From the NCBI RefSeq assembly GCF_001648155.1, contig NZ_CP015199.1:4287001-4351000 (forward strand): 64,000 nt of DNA, read 5' to 3'. Source of the stretch: Chryseobacterium glaciei. Its GTDB lineage: Bacteria; Bacteroidota; Bacteroidia; Flavobacteriales; Weeksellaceae. This document shows, in pieces, positions 34,760 to 44,353 of this stretch. The position numbers and the translations under genes were made by a program. The notes beneath the pieces are model-generated. The model did not search any database, was not told where the DNA came from, and worked only from the letters and a program-made list of their open reading frames with translations. Within the stretch, counting starts at the first letter, position 1. Each line of letters starts with the position of its first letter.

Positions 34760-34957
34760 ATGCCAAAATTAAAAACGAAATCAGGTGCTAAGAAGCGTTT
34801 TAAACTTACCGGAACTGGTAAGATTAAAAGAAAAGGTGCTTTCAAAAGCCACATCTTGACAAAGAAAGAAACTAAGCAAAAGAGAAATCTTACGCAAACT
34901 TCTTATGTTGCAAAAGTGGACGAAAAAAGTGTTAAGCGTCAATTAGCAATTCAGTAG
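34760..34957 (+). CDS. rpmI: 50S ribosomal protein L35
   Basis: 65 residues, [20 protein letters not shown] at the start, the family hallmark; very basic and normal in length. The frame is open from an ATG at 34703, but the 19 extra residues ([10 protein letters not shown]) do not belong to L35, and the ATG at 34760 begins exactly at the conserved N-terminus. Followed by rplT as usual. Confidence 0.96.
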   Translation: MPKLKTKSGAKKRFKLTGTGKIKRKGAFKSHILTKKETKQKRNLTQTSYVAKVDEKSVKRQLAIQ

Positions 34958-35073
34958 TTTTTATAATCCTTATTCGGTTTATAAGAATAACAATTCAATA
35001 TTTTAACCCTGGAATGGTGCAGATAAGTGTAATGAAACAGTTTACCGCCCTTTTCAAAAAAACAATTTAAATT
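34958..35073 (+). other. rpmI-rplT spacer, possibly structured
   Basis: The 116-bp spacer is long for this pair and contains a G-rich patch (CCCTGGAATGGTGCAGATAA, 35007-35026) in an A+T-rich setting, followed by AAACAGTTTACCGCCC. It may be a structured leader for L20, but I cannot match it to a known RNA family by eye. Confidence 0.3.
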
Positions 35074-35418
35074 ATGCCTAGATCAGTAAATGCCGTAGCT
35101 TCAAGAGCTCGCAGAAAGAAAATTATTAAGCAAGCTAAAGGTTTTTTCGGTAGAAGAAAGAACGTTTGGACTGTAGCTAAAAATGCCGTGGAAAAAGCAA
35201 TGCAATATGCTTACCGTGGTAGAAAAGAGAAAAAGAGAAATTTCAGATCACTTTGGATCATGCGTATCAACGCAGGAGCTAGAGAGCACGGAATGTCTTA
35301 CTCTCAGTTTATGGGAGCTCTTAAAAAGAACAACATCGAGCTTAACAGAAAAGTTTTAGCTGACTTAGCTATGAACTATCCTGAAGCTTTCAAAGCTGTT
35401 GTAGATCAAGTAAAATAA
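35074..35418 (+). CDS. rplT: 50S ribosomal protein L20
   Basis: 114 residues: [32 protein letters not shown], the [18 protein letters not shown] segment and a C-terminal globular part ([34 protein letters not shown]). Length and sequence are standard for L20, an early-assembly protein binding 23S rRNA. In other bacteria it also represses its own operon. A terminator follows at once. Confidence 0.97.
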   Translation: MPRSVNAVASRARRKKIIKQAKGFFGRRKNVWTVAKNAVEKAMQYAYRGRKEKKRNFRSLWIMRINAGAREHGMSYSQFMGALKKNNIELNRKVLADLAMNYPEAFKAVVDQVK

Positions 35419-35442
35419 TGTAAAATTTTTTGTTATCAATAT

Positions 35443-35487
35443 AAATCCCGAGTTTTTTGCTCGGGATTTTTTAATTATCTACATTTG
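35443..35487 (+). terminator. rplT terminator whose loop carries the next gene's -33 box
   Basis: AAATCCCGAG, loop TTTTTTG, CTCGGGATTT then T-run (35443-35472). The loop ends in TTTG at 35456-35459; exactly 20 bp later lies TACATTTG (35480-35487), a perfect -7 element. The terminator of rplT and the promoter of the M28 peptidase therefore overlap. The same block recurs at 36724-36767. Confidence 0.75.
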
Positions 35488-35521
35488 CTAAATTATTAAA
35501 TATTTAAAACTTTATTTAAAA

Positions 35522-36697
35522 GTGAAAAAATTATCTACTCTTCTACTCCTTTCGTTAGTAACTTGCGGTTTGCAGGCTCAAAGTTTTATTCAGGCTTATC
35601 AAAACAGAGCAAACTTGGTTACTCAAACGAATATTACGACAAACTTGCAGGAGTTTGGAAATTTTGGTGTAAAGACTACAGGTTCTGTAGCCAATTCCAA
35701 TGCGCTTAACTGGATCAAGAATAAGTATCTGTCTTACGGTTACACGGTTAGTCAGATGGAAGAAGATCCTTTTACAGTAGGAAATTTAAGTTCTACAAAC
35801 CTTATCATAACCAAAATAGGAACAGTTTATCCTAATAAATATGTAATCATTTGTGGGCATTATGATACAATCGTAGGACCTGGAGTAAGTGACAACGGAA
35901 GCGGAACTTCTATTATTTTGGAAGCGGCTAGAATTTTAAAAGATGTTCCTACGGAATATTCTGTGAAGTTCATCCATTTTTCAGGAGAAGAACAAGGACT
36001 TTATGGAAGTGACCATTACGCGAATAATGTTGTTTTCAAAAATGGGGTTCGTGATTTAGATGTAAGATTAGTTTTCAATATAGATCAGGTTGGAGGTAAA
36101 TTATCGAGCCCGAGCAATTCAATAAAATGTGAAAGCGATCAGGCTGGTCAGTCTGGAAATAATGCTGCATCATTATCTTTTACACAGCAATTAGCGGCTT
36201 GTACTACTCTATATTCACCATTACAAACGGTGATGTCTAATGCTTATTCATCTGATTATATGCCTTTTGAAGAGAACGGAGATATCATTACAGGTTTCTA
36301 CGAAACTCCACAAAGTCACAATGAACATACGGTAAATGATACTTTTGCCAATGTAGATCCTACTTATGTTTTTAAAGTTGGAAAAGCTGCTGTTGGTGCA
36401 CTTCAGCATTTTGCGGTTGCTTCAACTACAGTTTTGGGCGTAAATGAAGCTACATCTCAAAGCTCTTTGGAGTCTGTAAAAGTATATCCAAATCCAGCAA
36501 AAGATGTTTTAAATGTTGAATTACCGAAAAAGGTGAAAGATTTTAGCCTTGAAATTACAGATGTAAGCGGACGCACCGTATTTTCAGTACAAAATCAAAC
36601 AAAAATAAATGTTTCAAGCTTAGTTAATGGAACTTATTTATGTACTATAAAGACAGATAATGAGAGCGTTACAAGAAAAGTAATCATAGAAAAGTAA
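35522..36697 (+). CDS. Secreted M28-family zinc peptidase with T9SS tail (copy 1)
   Basis: A 391-residue protein with a GTG start; signal peptide ends GLQAQ. The M28 domain (about 30-300) shows ICGHYDT (Zn His and Asp), DNGSGTS (bridging Asp), FSGEEQGLYGS (catalytic Glu pair), NIDQVG and the last Zn His in SHNEHTVND. The final 75 residues start VYPNPAKDVLNV and end TRKVIIEK, a type A C-terminal sorting domain for the type IX secretion system. It is probably an exported aminopeptidase. Confidence 0.92.
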   Translation: MKKLSTLLLLSLVTCGLQAQSFIQAYQNRANLVTQTNITTNLQEFGNFGVKTTGSVANSNALNWIKNKYLSYGYTVSQMEEDPFTVGNLSSTNLIITKIGTVYPNKYVIICGHYDTIVGPGVSDNGSGTSIILEAARILKDVPTEYSVKFIHFSGEEQGLYGSDHYANNVVFKNGVRDLDVRLVFNIDQVGGKLSSPSNSIKCESDQAGQSGNNAASLSFTQQLAACTTLYSPLQTVMSNAYSSDYMPFEENGDIITGFYETPQSHNEHTVNDTFANVDPTYVFKVGKAAVGALQHFAVASTTVLGVNEATSQSSLESVKVYPNPAKDVLNVELPKKVKDFSLEITDVSGRTVFSVQNQTKINVSSLVNGTYLCTIKTDNESVTRKVIIEK

Positions 36698-36723
36698 ATT
36701 GCATTACAATAATATAATTAATT

Positions 36724-36767
36724 GATCCTGAGTTTTTTGCTCGGGATTTTTTAATTATCTACATTTG
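36724..36767 (+). terminator. Second copy of the terminator/promoter block
   Basis: GATCCTGAG, loop TTTTTTG, CTCGGGAT with T-run ends copy 1. One stem pair has become a G-U type. The loop TTTG (36736-36739) and TACATTTG (36760-36767) again give a 20-bp spaced promoter for copy 2. Confidence 0.7.
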
Positions 36768-36801
36768 CTAAATTATTAAATATTTAAAACTTTATATAAA
36801 A

Positions 36802-37974
36802 GTGAAAAAATTATCTACTTTTCTACTCTTTTCGTTAGCAACTTACGGTTTACAGGCTCAAAGTTTTATTCAGGCTTATCAGGATCGTGCCAATATGGTT
36901 ACGCAGACTAATATTACAACCAATTTACAGGATTTTTCAAATTTGGGAGTTAAAACTACCGGTTCTGTAGCAAATACAAATGCTTTAAATTGGCTAAAAA
37001 ACAAGTATGCCTCTTTCGGATATTCTGCTAGCCAAGTTGTAGAGGATCCCTTTACTTTTAGTGGAACAAGTTCAAAAAATTTAGTGATAACTAAAACCGG
37101 AACAGTTTATCCTAATAAATATGTAATTATCTGTGGTCATTTCGATAGTATTGTTGGTCCTGGAGTTAACGACAATGGAAGCGGAACTTCAATTATTTTA
37201 GAAGCTGCAAGAATTTTGAAGGATGTTCCAACGGAATATTCTATTAAATTTATTCACTTTTCCGGTGAAGAACAAGGATTGAGAGGAAGTCAGCACTATG
37301 CGAATACCGTGGCTTATCAGGGAAGTACCCGTGTTTTAGATATAAAATTAGTTTTTAACCTAGATCAGGTTGGCGGAAAAATGGGAAATAACAATGATAC
37401 CATTTACTGCGACGAAGACATGGGCGGAAATGCAAATAATACAGCTGCAGGTGTTGCTGCAACTCAGGAATTGATAACGCTTACAGGTCTTTATTCTCCT
37501 CTTTTAACTGATATTGATGAAGCAGAAGATACAGATTATATCCCTTTTGAAACAAAAGGTGAAGTAATTACGGGCTATTTTGAAAAAATTAGAAGCAATT
37601 ATCCTCACACAGCAAACGATACTTTTGCCAATACAGATCCGGTCTATATTTACAATGTTGGAAAAGCAACGGTTGGTGCACTTCAACATTTTGCAGTGGC
37701 AGCTACAACTATTTTAGGAACTAGAGATGTTCAAGCAAATAAGTTAGAATCTGTAAAAATTTATCCAAATCCTGCAAAAGATGCTCTTCATATAGAGTTA
37801 CCCAGCAAAGTGAAAGATTTCAGTTTTGAAATCACAGATTTAATTGGTCATACTTTGATAAAAGAAGGAAATAAGACTCAGATTAATACTTCTAGTCTAG
37901 TTAATGGAGCTTATATTGGTGTGTTTAAAGCTGATGGGCAGACGGTTGTTAGAAAGGTCTTGATTGAAAGATAA
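36802..37974 (+). CDS. Secreted M28-family zinc peptidase with T9SS tail (copy 2)
   Basis: A 390-residue paralogue of the preceding gene, also with GTG start and nearly the same signal peptide. Zinc and catalytic motifs are kept: CGHFDS, DNGSGTS, FSGEEQGLRGS, NLDQVG and the late His in YPHTANDT. The region between the last two differs most (GNNNDTIYCDEDMGGNANN), which borders the active site and may change specificity. The tail begins IYPNPAKDALHI, again a type IX sorting domain. An efficient terminator follows. Confidence 0.92.
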   Translation: MKKLSTFLLFSLATYGLQAQSFIQAYQDRANMVTQTNITTNLQDFSNLGVKTTGSVANTNALNWLKNKYASFGYSASQVVEDPFTFSGTSSKNLVITKTGTVYPNKYVIICGHFDSIVGPGVNDNGSGTSIILEAARILKDVPTEYSIKFIHFSGEEQGLRGSQHYANTVAYQGSTRVLDIKLVFNLDQVGGKMGNNNDTIYCDEDMGGNANNTAAGVAATQELITLTGLYSPLLTDIDEAEDTDYIPFETKGEVITGYFEKIRSNYPHTANDTFANTDPVYIYNVGKATVGALQHFAVAATTILGTRDVQANKLESVKIYPNPAKDALHIELPSKVKDFSFEITDLIGHTLIKEGNKTQINTSSLVNGAYIGVFKADGQTVVRKVLIER

Positions 37975-37984
37975 TATTGCAAAA

Positions 37985-38015
37985 AAAAGAGTCAATTTCT
38001 ATAATTGACTCTTTT
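37985..38015. terminator. Strong bidirectional terminator
   Basis: AAAAGAGTCAATT and AATTGACTCTTTT, a perfect 13-bp stem with loop TCTAT, between the M28 gene (+) and the small minus-strand gene. Confidence 0.9.
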
Positions 38016-38022
38016 ACTATTT

Positions 38023-38166
38023 TTATCCTCCTCTTGTACCGCCTTTTGCTGTTTCATTATCAATAGTTTTTTCTGAATGCTCACCGCCTTTTTGGGAAAT
38101 GCTTTTCGGGCTTTCTTCTTCCTTTTTTATCGGCTGAGGACTTTCTTTCTTTTCTTTTTCTGACAT
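38023..38166 (-). CDS. Small disordered Lys/Glu-rich protein
   Basis: A 47-residue frame starting MSEKEKKESPQPIKKEEESP and ending TAKGGTRGG, with a double GG-containing C-terminal part (QKGGEHSEKTIDNETAKGG). Its codon use is clearly protein-like, and a terminator sits right at its end. Composition recalls small stress-related hydrophilic proteins, but no family is certain. Just upstream of its start lies an A+T-rich spacer before the his operon end. Confidence 0.6.
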   Translation of the reverse strand: MSEKEKKESPQPIKKEEESPKSISQKGGEHSEKTIDNETAKGGTRGG

Positions 38167-38262
38167 GGTAATTGTTTTTAATTCAATGTAAAAATAATAC
38201 TTTATTTATGCTAAAATATTTTTTTATTTTCCTTCCCTATTCTTGAAATACAGCAATAAAAA

Positions 38263-38850
38263 TTAATTATTTCTCGTAATAAGAACTTCTTCAATTTCTT
38301 CTAAATCAACATTTTTAGCTTTCAATAAAATCAAAAAGTGATATAACAAGTCAGCCGCTTCATTTTTAAATAAATCATCATTATTATCTTTAGCTTCAAT
38401 CACCAATTCTACGGCTTCCTCTCCTACTTTTTGAGCCACTTTATTAATACCCCTTTGAAAGAGTGAATAGGTATAGGAAGATCCTACTTTATCATCAATT
38501 CTTTGAGAAATCTTAGCTTCCAATTCATATAAAAAGCCTTTTGATTCTTTCTCTCCAAAACAACTGAAACTTCCCGTGTGGCAAACTACATTTTTAGGAA
38601 TAGCTTTAATTAAAATAGTATCGTTATCACAATCAATTTGAATATTTTCAACCTTTAAAAAATTACCAGACTCCTCACCTTTCGTCCAAAGTCTGTTTTT
38701 AGAACGGCTGAAAAAAGTAACAATCCCTTCTTTTTTTGTTTTCTCAAAAGCTTCCTCGTTCATATATCCCAACATCAAAACCTGTAAGTTTCTGTTATCC
38801 TGAATAATTACGGGAACCAATCCGCTTGTTTTATTGAAATCTACTACCAT
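38263..38850 (-). CDS. hisIE: Bifunctional phosphoribosyl-AMP cyclohydrolase/phosphoribosyl-ATP pyrophosphatase
   Basis: 195 residues; steps 2 and 3 of histidine synthesis. The HisI half (1-about 105) has [27 protein letters not shown], and the metal-binding cysteines in IDCDNDT and [12 protein letters not shown]. The HisE half has [29 protein letters not shown] and [13 protein letters not shown]. The fused form is the rule in Bacteroidota. Last gene of the operon; it overlaps hisF by 7 bp. Confidence 0.96.
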   Translation of the reverse strand: MVVDFNKTSGLVPVIIQDNRNLQVLMLGYMNEEAFEKTKKEGIVTFFSRSKNRLWTKGEESGNFLKVENIQIDCDNDTILIKAIPKNVVCHTGSFSCFGEKESKGFLYELEAKISQRIDDKVGSSYTYSLFQRGINKVAQKVGEEAVELVIEAKDNNDDLFKNEAADLLYHFLILLKAKNVDLEEIEEVLITRNN

Positions 38851-39599
38851 CTTACTTCAATTTTTTGATTTTTTAATTCTTTTTTTAAATCCTGAATGCT
38901 TACTTCTCCGAAATGAAAAATACTCGCAGCCAACGCACCTGTTGCTTTCGTTTCTTTGAAAACTCTTTGAAAATCTTCTATTTTTCCCGCACCTCCAGAA
39001 GCGATCACGGGAATATTGATATTTTCAGAAACTAATTTTGTTATTCTTATGTCAAAACCATTTTTAGTTCCGTCACCGTCCATCGAGGTGAGAAGAATTT
39101 CACCCGCACCTAAAGATTCAGCTTCTTTTGCCCAATCTACTGTTTTTAAATTGGTTATTTCTCGTCCGCCTTTTACATGAACCCAATCGGAATTATTTAT
39201 GAATTTAGTATCGATAGCCACAACAATACACTGACTTCCAAATTCCTTAGCCAAGTCAGAAATCAACTGAAGATTGGTAACGGCGGATGAATTAATGCTA
39301 ATCTTATCAGCGCCTGCTTCCAATAGTTTTTGTACATCTTGAATGGAAGAAATTCCACCTCCAACCGTGAAAGGGATACTCAGTTCTTTAGAGATATTTT
39401 GCACCAATTCAACGAATGTTTTTCTCCTTTCAATCGTAGCCGTAATATCAAGAAAAACCAATTCATCGGCTCCGTTTTCTTCATACCTTTTCGCCAGTTC
39501 TATAGGATCTCCGGCATTTCTAAGTCCCTCGAAATTGATTCCTTTTACCGTTGTTCCATCCTTGATATCCAAGCAAGGAATTATTCTTTTTTTAAGCAT
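38844..39599 (-). CDS. hisF: Imidazole glycerol phosphate synthase, cyclase subunit
   Basis: A 251-residue (beta/alpha)8 barrel. [15 protein letters not shown] at the start carries the first catalytic Asp region, [17 protein letters not shown], and the second catalytic Asp in [15 protein letters not shown]; it ends with [11 protein letters not shown] and [10 protein letters not shown]. It makes IGP and AICAR from PRFAR with ammonia from HisH. The frame runs to 39617, but the ATG at 39599 is the family start; it overlaps the end of hisA by 8 bp. Confidence 0.97.
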   Translation of the reverse strand: MLKKRIIPCLDIKDGTTVKGINFEGLRNAGDPIELAKRYEENGADELVFLDITATIERRKTFVELVQNISKELSIPFTVGGGISSIQDVQKLLEAGADKISINSSAVTNLQLISDLAKEFGSQCIVVAIDTKFINNSDWVHVKGGREITNLKTVDWAKEAESLGAGEILLTSMDGDGTKNGFDIRITKLVSENINIPVIASGGAGKIEDFQRVFKETKATGALAASIFHFGEVSIQDLKKELKNQKIEVRW

Positions 39600-40314
39600 T
39601 TTCAATAAATTTTTCAAGTTCTTGCAAGCCTATTTTTCCTTCATAAATTGCTTTTCCGATAATTGTTCCGGAACATCCAATTTCTTTCAACCTTTGAACA
39701 TCTTCAATACGTGAAATTCCGCCGCTTGCAATTAATTGAGCTGAAGTTTTATCTAAAATTTCTTTGTAAAGCTCTGTTGATGGACCTTGTAACATTCCGT
39801 CTTTTGAAATATCAGTACAAATAACCTGCTGAATTCCTTTTTTCTGATATTGAAGAATAAAATCAATCACATCTTTATCACTGCTTTCCAGCCAGCCTGA
39901 AGTTTTTATCTTTCGATTATCGCAATCGGCTCCCAAAATAATTTTATCAGCTCCATATTTTTCAATCAATTCAAAACAAAACTCAGGATCCTGAACGGCA
40001 ATACTTCCAATCGTAATTTGCTTTGCGCCAGAATTGAAAGCTATTTCGATATCTTCCAATGTTTTCAAACCACCTCCAAAATCAATAGATAAATTGGTTT
40101 CTTTTGCAATATTTTCCAGTACTTTTTGATTGACAATATGCTTAGATTTTGCACCGTCTAAATCTACCAAGTGAAGAAATTGGATTCCAAAGCTTTCAAA
40201 CTCTTTCGCAACTTCTACAGGATTTTCATTGTATATTTTTTTTGTGCTGTAATCGCCTTTTGAAAGACGAACACATTTTCCATCAATAATGTCAATAGCA
40301 GGAATAATTTTCAT
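39592..40314 (-). CDS. hisA: ProFAR isomerase
   Basis: A 240-residue barrel homologous to His[23 protein letters not shown] carries the catalytic Asp8 region, [11 protein letters not shown] the phosphate site, [15 protein letters not shown] the second catalytic Asp, and [13 protein letters not shown] the second phosphate site. It catalyses isomerisation of ProFAR to PRFAR (step 4). Three bases from hisH and overlapping hisF, so translation is probably coupled. Confidence 0.97.
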   Translation of the reverse strand: MKIIPAIDIIDGKCVRLSKGDYSTKKIYNENPVEVAKEFESFGIQFLHLVDLDGAKSKHIVNQKVLENIAKETNLSIDFGGGLKTLEDIEIAFNSGAKQITIGSIAVQDPEFCFELIEKYGADKIILGADCDNRKIKTSGWLESSDKDVIDFILQYQKKGIQQVICTDISKDGMLQGPSTELYKEILDKTSAQLIASGGISRIEDVQRLKEIGCSGTIIGKAIYEGKIGLQELEKFIENA

Positions 40315-40316
40315 AC

Positions 40317-40895
40317 TTACAATTTTAAAAAGTTGTTTAATAATTCATTTCCAATCTTTCCCGATTTTTCAGGGTGAAATTGTGTCGCAAAGAAATTATC
40401 CTTCTGCAAAGACGCACTGAAAGGCAAAATATAATCGCAAACAGAAGTTGTATACTCTGATAATTCACAATAGTAACTGTGAACAAAATACAAGTCATTT
40501 TCTTTTTCTATGCTTGAAAATAATTGTGATTTTATCTCTGAAATTGTATTCCAGCCCATGTGGGGAACAATGTCTTTTGCAGGAAATTTCTTTACATTAA
40601 TATCAAAAATTTCTAATCCATCTGTGTTCCCTTCTTCATTATTTTTACACATCAGTTGCATTCCCAAACAGATACCTAAAACAGGTTGTGTTAAGGTAGG
40701 AATTAATAAATCCAGACCTTTTTCTTTTAATAATTTCATCGTAGAAGAGGCTTCTCCAACTCCCGGAAAAATTACTTTATCAGCTTTTTGAATTAACTCA
40801 AAATCATCTGTAATTATTGATTCTGTATCTAATCTATTCAATGCATTTTGAACTGAATTAACATTTCCGCCGTTATATTTTATAATTGCAATCAT
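40317..40895 (-). CDS. hisH: Imidazole glycerol phosphate synthase, glutaminase subunit
   Basis: A 192-residue class I glutamine amidotransferase. [15 protein letters not shown] at the start, oxyanion-forming FPGVGEA, nucleophile Cys in [10 protein letters not shown], and the His-x-Glu pair in [10 protein letters not shown]. It supplies ammonia to HisF. The frame is open to 40937; the ATG at 40895 gives the conserved N-terminus and sits right against the hisB stop (40897). Confidence 0.96.
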   Translation of the reverse strand: MIAIIKYNGGNVNSVQNALNRLDTESIITDDFELIQKADKVIFPGVGEASSTMKLLKEKGLDLLIPTLTQPVLGICLGMQLMCKNNEEGNTDGLEIFDINVKKFPAKDIVPHMGWNTISEIKSQLFSSIEKENDLYFVHSYYCELSEYTTSVCDYILPFSASLQKDNFFATQFHPEKSGKIGNELLNNFLKL

Positions 40896-40896
40896 A

Positions 40897-41991
40897 TTAA
40901 AGACTTCCTTTTGTTGAGGGTAAATTAAAGTTTTCATCAGTCTGTTTTACAGCCATTTTTATGGCCTTGGCAAAGCCCTTGAAAACAGATTCTATTTTGT
41001 GATGTTCATTATCTCCTTCAACTTTAATATTTACATTAGATTTAGAAGAATCAGTGAAAGATTTAAAGAAGTGATAAAACATTTCAGTCGGAACATCGCC
41101 AATCTTTTCTCTATTAAAATCAGCTTCCCAAACCAACCAAGGTCTTCCTCCAAAATCTATCGCGACCTGAGCCAGACAATCATCCATCGGAAGCAAAAAA
41201 CCATATCTTTCAATCCCTTTTTTCTTTCCTAAAGCCTGAAGAATTGCTTCTCCAAAAACAATTCCTGTATCTTCAATCGTGTGATGCTCATCAACCTGCA
41301 AATCGCCATCGACTTTGATTTTTAAATCTAAATTTCCATGTTTTGAAATCTGCTCCAACATATGATCAAAAAAATGCAAACCTGTTGAAATCTCAGAATT
41401 CCCTTTTCCATCAAGGTTAACTTCAATCTCAATTTGAGTTTCATTCGTCTTTCTTGAAACTTTCGATTTTCTTGGTTTTTGCTTTAAAAATTGATAGATC
41501 TCAGACCAATTTTCGGTTGTCAATTCAGCATTTTCATTTTGAATTTTATTAATAAAAATTGCTTTTGAGCCTAAATTTTCAGCCAATTGAATATCTGTAA
41601 TCCTATCTCCGATCACATAAGAATTTTGTAAACCATAATCCCCATAAATATATTTTCCTAACAGTCCAATTCCTGGTTTTCTTGTAGGTAAATTTTCATA
41701 CTCAAAGCTTTTATCAATTAGAATATCACTAAAAATTATTCCTTCATTTTCAAATGCTTTTAACATTTTTTCCTGAGGTTTAATAAAATCTTCAAAAGGA
41801 AAACTTTCCGTTCCCAGACCATCCTGATTGGTGATCATGACCAATTCATAATCCAACTCTTTGGTTATTTTTGAAAGATTTTGAAATACTCCGGGATAAT
41901 ACTCCAATTTTTCTAACGAATCAACCTGAAAATCTGTTGGAGGTTCAATAATTAATGTTCCGTCTCGGTCTATGAATAATACTTTTTTCAT
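40897..41991 (-). CDS. hisB: Bifunctional histidinol-phosphatase/imidazoleglycerol-phosphate dehydratase
   Basis: 364 residues. The N-terminal HAD phosphatase (1-about 165) has FIDRDGTLI and [14 protein letters not shown]. The C-terminal dehydratase (about 178-364) has [23 protein letters not shown] and the Mn-binding DNEHHKIES. Steps 6 and 8 are thus joined, as in enterobacteria and many Bacteroidota. Confidence 0.96.
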   Translation of the reverse strand: MKKVLFIDRDGTLIIEPPTDFQVDSLEKLEYYPGVFQNLSKITKELDYELVMITNQDGLGTESFPFEDFIKPQEKMLKAFENEGIIFSDILIDKSFEYENLPTRKPGIGLLGKYIYGDYGLQNSYVIGDRITDIQLAENLGSKAIFINKIQNENAELTTENWSEIYQFLKQKPRKSKVSRKTNETQIEIEVNLDGKGNSEISTGLHFFDHMLEQISKHGNLDLKIKVDGDLQVDEHHTIEDTGIVFGEAILQALGKKKGIERYGFLLPMDDCLAQVAIDFGGRPWLVWEADFNREKIGDVPTEMFYHFFKSFTDSSKSNVNIKVEGDNEHHKIESVFKGFAKAIKMAVKQTDENFNLPSTKGSL

Positions 41992-42036
41992 TTTCTTAAT
42001 TTTTTAACGCTATCAAACCTTATAGGTTTTCAAAAC

Positions 42037-43071
42037 CTATAAGGTTTCAGACTGCTTCAAAGCCTGAATTAATTGAATATTTTCTTCTCTATTTCCAATA
42101 TTAATTCTGATACAATTAGGAATTTGTGGAGTTCTTTTGCTTGTTAAAATCTCTTTATCCAAAAGGTTTTGATAGACAATTTCGACATTTTCAAATTCAA
42201 TCAAGAAGAAATTGGCATCTGTTGGAAAGACTTTTGTAATACAACTTATACCTTGAAATTCATTTTTCAACCATTCTCTTTCCTCAAAAATATCATTCAA
42301 GTTTTGATTGAATTGATCTTTATTATCAATCACATTTAAAACCAATTCCTGACTTAAAGAATTGACATTATACGGTGCTTTTACGGTATTAATCAACTTA
42401 ATGATTTCTTCATTGGCATACGCAATTCCCACTCTTGCTCCCGCCATTCCCCACGCTTTTGAAAACGTTTGAAGAACAATAAGATTAGGATATCTTTTAA
42501 GAAGCTCAAGGCTCGATTTCTGATCTGAAAACTCAATGTAAGCTTCATCTACCACAACAATTCCGTTAAAATTTTGAATGTAAAACTCAATATCTTCAAT
42601 ACTGTTTCCTGTTGGATTGTTCGGTGAGCATAAAAAGAAAATTTTCGGCTGATTTTCTGTAGTACTTTTTAAAAATTCATCTTTTTTAATTTGAAAATTT
42701 TCGTCTAGGTCAAGCTTTAAAACTGCATTTTCATTAATTGTGGCATAAAATCCGTACATCGCAAACGAAGGATTCATCATTAAGATTGAATCTTTTTTAG
42801 GTTCACAGAAGATTTTAATAATTAAATCGATCAATTCATCACTTCCATTTCCTACAGCGATTTGATTAGACGGAATATTTTTAAACTGCGATAATTTATT
42901 TTTAAGCGCTTTCTGAGTAGAATCTGGATAACGATTAAACTCTCCGAACGGACTTTCATTAGCATCCATTAAAATAGGAGCGTTAAATTCATTATGATCT
43001 CTAAAACTGATGTAAGGCTGTAATGCTAAAATGTTCTTTCGAACGAAATTATTTAAGGTAAATTGTTTCAT
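42037..43071 (-). CDS. hisC: Histidinol-phosphate aminotransferase
   Basis: A 344-residue class I/II PLP aminotransferase. Landmarks are DANESPFGEFNRYPD (substrate binding), NGSDELIDLII, SPNNPTGN, VVDEAYIEFSD, the Schiff-base Lys in TFSKAWGMAGARVG, and the C-terminal RINIGNREEN. Step 7 of the pathway. A gap of 45 bp to hisB contains the short inverted repeat AACCTTATAGGTTTTCAAAA and its partner, probably only a local hairpin. Confidence 0.96.
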   Translation of the reverse strand: MKQFTLNNFVRKNILALQPYISFRDHNEFNAPILMDANESPFGEFNRYPDSTQKALKNKLSQFKNIPSNQIAVGNGSDELIDLIIKIFCEPKKDSILMMNPSFAMYGFYATINENAVLKLDLDENFQIKKDEFLKSTTENQPKIFFLCSPNNPTGNSIEDIEFYIQNFNGIVVVDEAYIEFSDQKSSLELLKRYPNLIVLQTFSKAWGMAGARVGIAYANEEIIKLINTVKAPYNVNSLSQELVLNVIDNKDQFNQNLNDIFEEREWLKNEFQGISCITKVFPTDANFFLIEFENVEIVYQNLLDKEILTSKRTPQIPNCIRINIGNREENIQLIQALKQSETL

Positions 43072-43074
43072 TTT

Positions 43075-44352
43075 TTATTGATTTAATCGGATGGTAACGG
43101 CATTTTTGTGAGCGAATAATCCTTCCGCTTCTGCCATGATTTCTATTGTATTTCCTAAGTTTTGAAGTCCTTCTTTTGACAAGTGCTGGAAAGTAATTTT
43201 CTTTACAAAACTGTCTAGAGAAACTCCGCTGTAATTCTTTGCAAAACCGTTCGTTGGAAGGGTGTGATTGGTTCCGCTTGCGTAATCTCCAGCACTTTCA
43301 CATGAATAATTTCCGAGGAAAACTGATCCAGTATTTTGAATTTGAGGGATATATTTTTCAAAATCATTTAATGCTAAAATAAGGTGTTCCGGAGCATATA
43401 AATTGCTGAAATCTATGGCTTCATTAATAGTATTAAGAAGAATAAAATGGCTGTTATTTAAAGATTGTTGAGCAAACTCGTTTCTTGGAAGTTCTTTGAT
43501 CTGTCTTTCAATTTCTTCAATGGTTTCGTTAAAAACTTTCACATCAGTTGATATAAAAATAACCTGACTATCACTTCCATGTTCGGCCTGTGAGAGCAGA
43601 TCTGCAGCACAAAATGCGGGAATAGCTTTCTCATCTGCAATCACTAAAACTTCACTCGGCCCTGCAGGCATATCGATGGCAACTCCATAATTTTGAGCAT
43701 ATTCTTTCGCTGCAACCACAAACTGATTTCCAGGTCCGAAAATTTTATAAACGTTCGGAATACTTTTCGTTCCCAATGTCATCGCAGCAATAGCTTGAGC
43801 ACCGCCTGTTTTGAATATTTTTGAAACGCCACAAAGTTGAGCTGTATACAAAATCGCAGGATTAATGTTTCCATTTTTATCTGGCGGACTGCACAGCACG
43901 ATCTCTTTACAACCTGCCAACTGAGCCGGAATTGCCAACATCAAAACAGTAGAAAACAAAGGAGCTGTACCTCCCGGAATATAGATTCCTACTTTTTCAA
44001 TGGCTCTATTTTCTCTCCAACAAACTACTCCTTTTGTTGTTTCAATTTTTTCAATTTTAGACTGCTGTGAAGCGTGAAATTTTGTGATATTTTCTTTTGC
44101 CTGTTGAATTGCTTGCTTCAATTCTTTGCTAATCAAACTGTCCGCATTCTGAATTTCTTCTGGTGAAACCGTAATATTTTCAACATTTGCAGAGTCAAAT
44201 TTTTTATTGAATTCGATTAAAGCTTTATCACCGTTCTTTTCGACTTCTGAGAAAATTTCTATGATCGTTTTTGAAATTTGTTCTCTTTTAAAAGCTGGTC
44301 GTGTTATGAGTTCCTGCCAATTTTCTTGGTTGGGATATTTGTAAATCTTCAT
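43075..44352 (-). CDS. hisD: Histidinol dehydrogenase
   Basis: 425 residues, normal length. IYIPGGTAPLFSTVLM and TGGAQAIAAMTLG-KSIPNV (NAD site), DMPAGPSEVLV, zinc ligands in LLSQAEHGSDSQ, and YAPEHLIL with ASGTNHTLPT carrying the catalytic Glu-His region. It oxidises histidinol to histidine in two steps (9 and 10). Directly follows hisG with one base between. Confidence 0.97.
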   Translation of the reverse strand: MKIYKYPNQENWQELITRPAFKREQISKTIIEIFSEVEKNGDKALIEFNKKFDSANVENITVSPEEIQNADSLISKELKQAIQQAKENITKFHASQQSKIEKIETTKGVVCWRENRAIEKVGIYIPGGTAPLFSTVLMLAIPAQLAGCKEIVLCSPPDKNGNINPAILYTAQLCGVSKIFKTGGAQAIAAMTLGTKSIPNVYKIFGPGNQFVVAAKEYAQNYGVAIDMPAGPSEVLVIADEKAIPAFCAADLLSQAEHGSDSQVIFISTDVKVFNETIEEIERQIKELPRNEFAQQSLNNSHFILLNTINEAIDFSNLYAPEHLILALNDFEKYIPQIQNTGSVFLGNYSCESAGDYASGTNHTLPTNGFAKNYSGVSLDSFVKKITFQHLSKEGLQNLGNTIEIMAEAEGLFAHKNAVTIRLNQ

Positions 44353-44353
44353 A

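Larger units (their letters stand above)
35450..38000 (+). repeat. Tandem duplication, unit 1280 bp
   Basis: Copy 1 starts at 35450 and copy 2 at 36730. Terminator loop, promoter, GTG start and signal-peptide region are nearly identical (one change in the roughly 70 bp before the GTG), while the mature coding parts have drifted to moderate identity. This marks a gene duplication that carried its own promoter. Confidence 0.85.
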
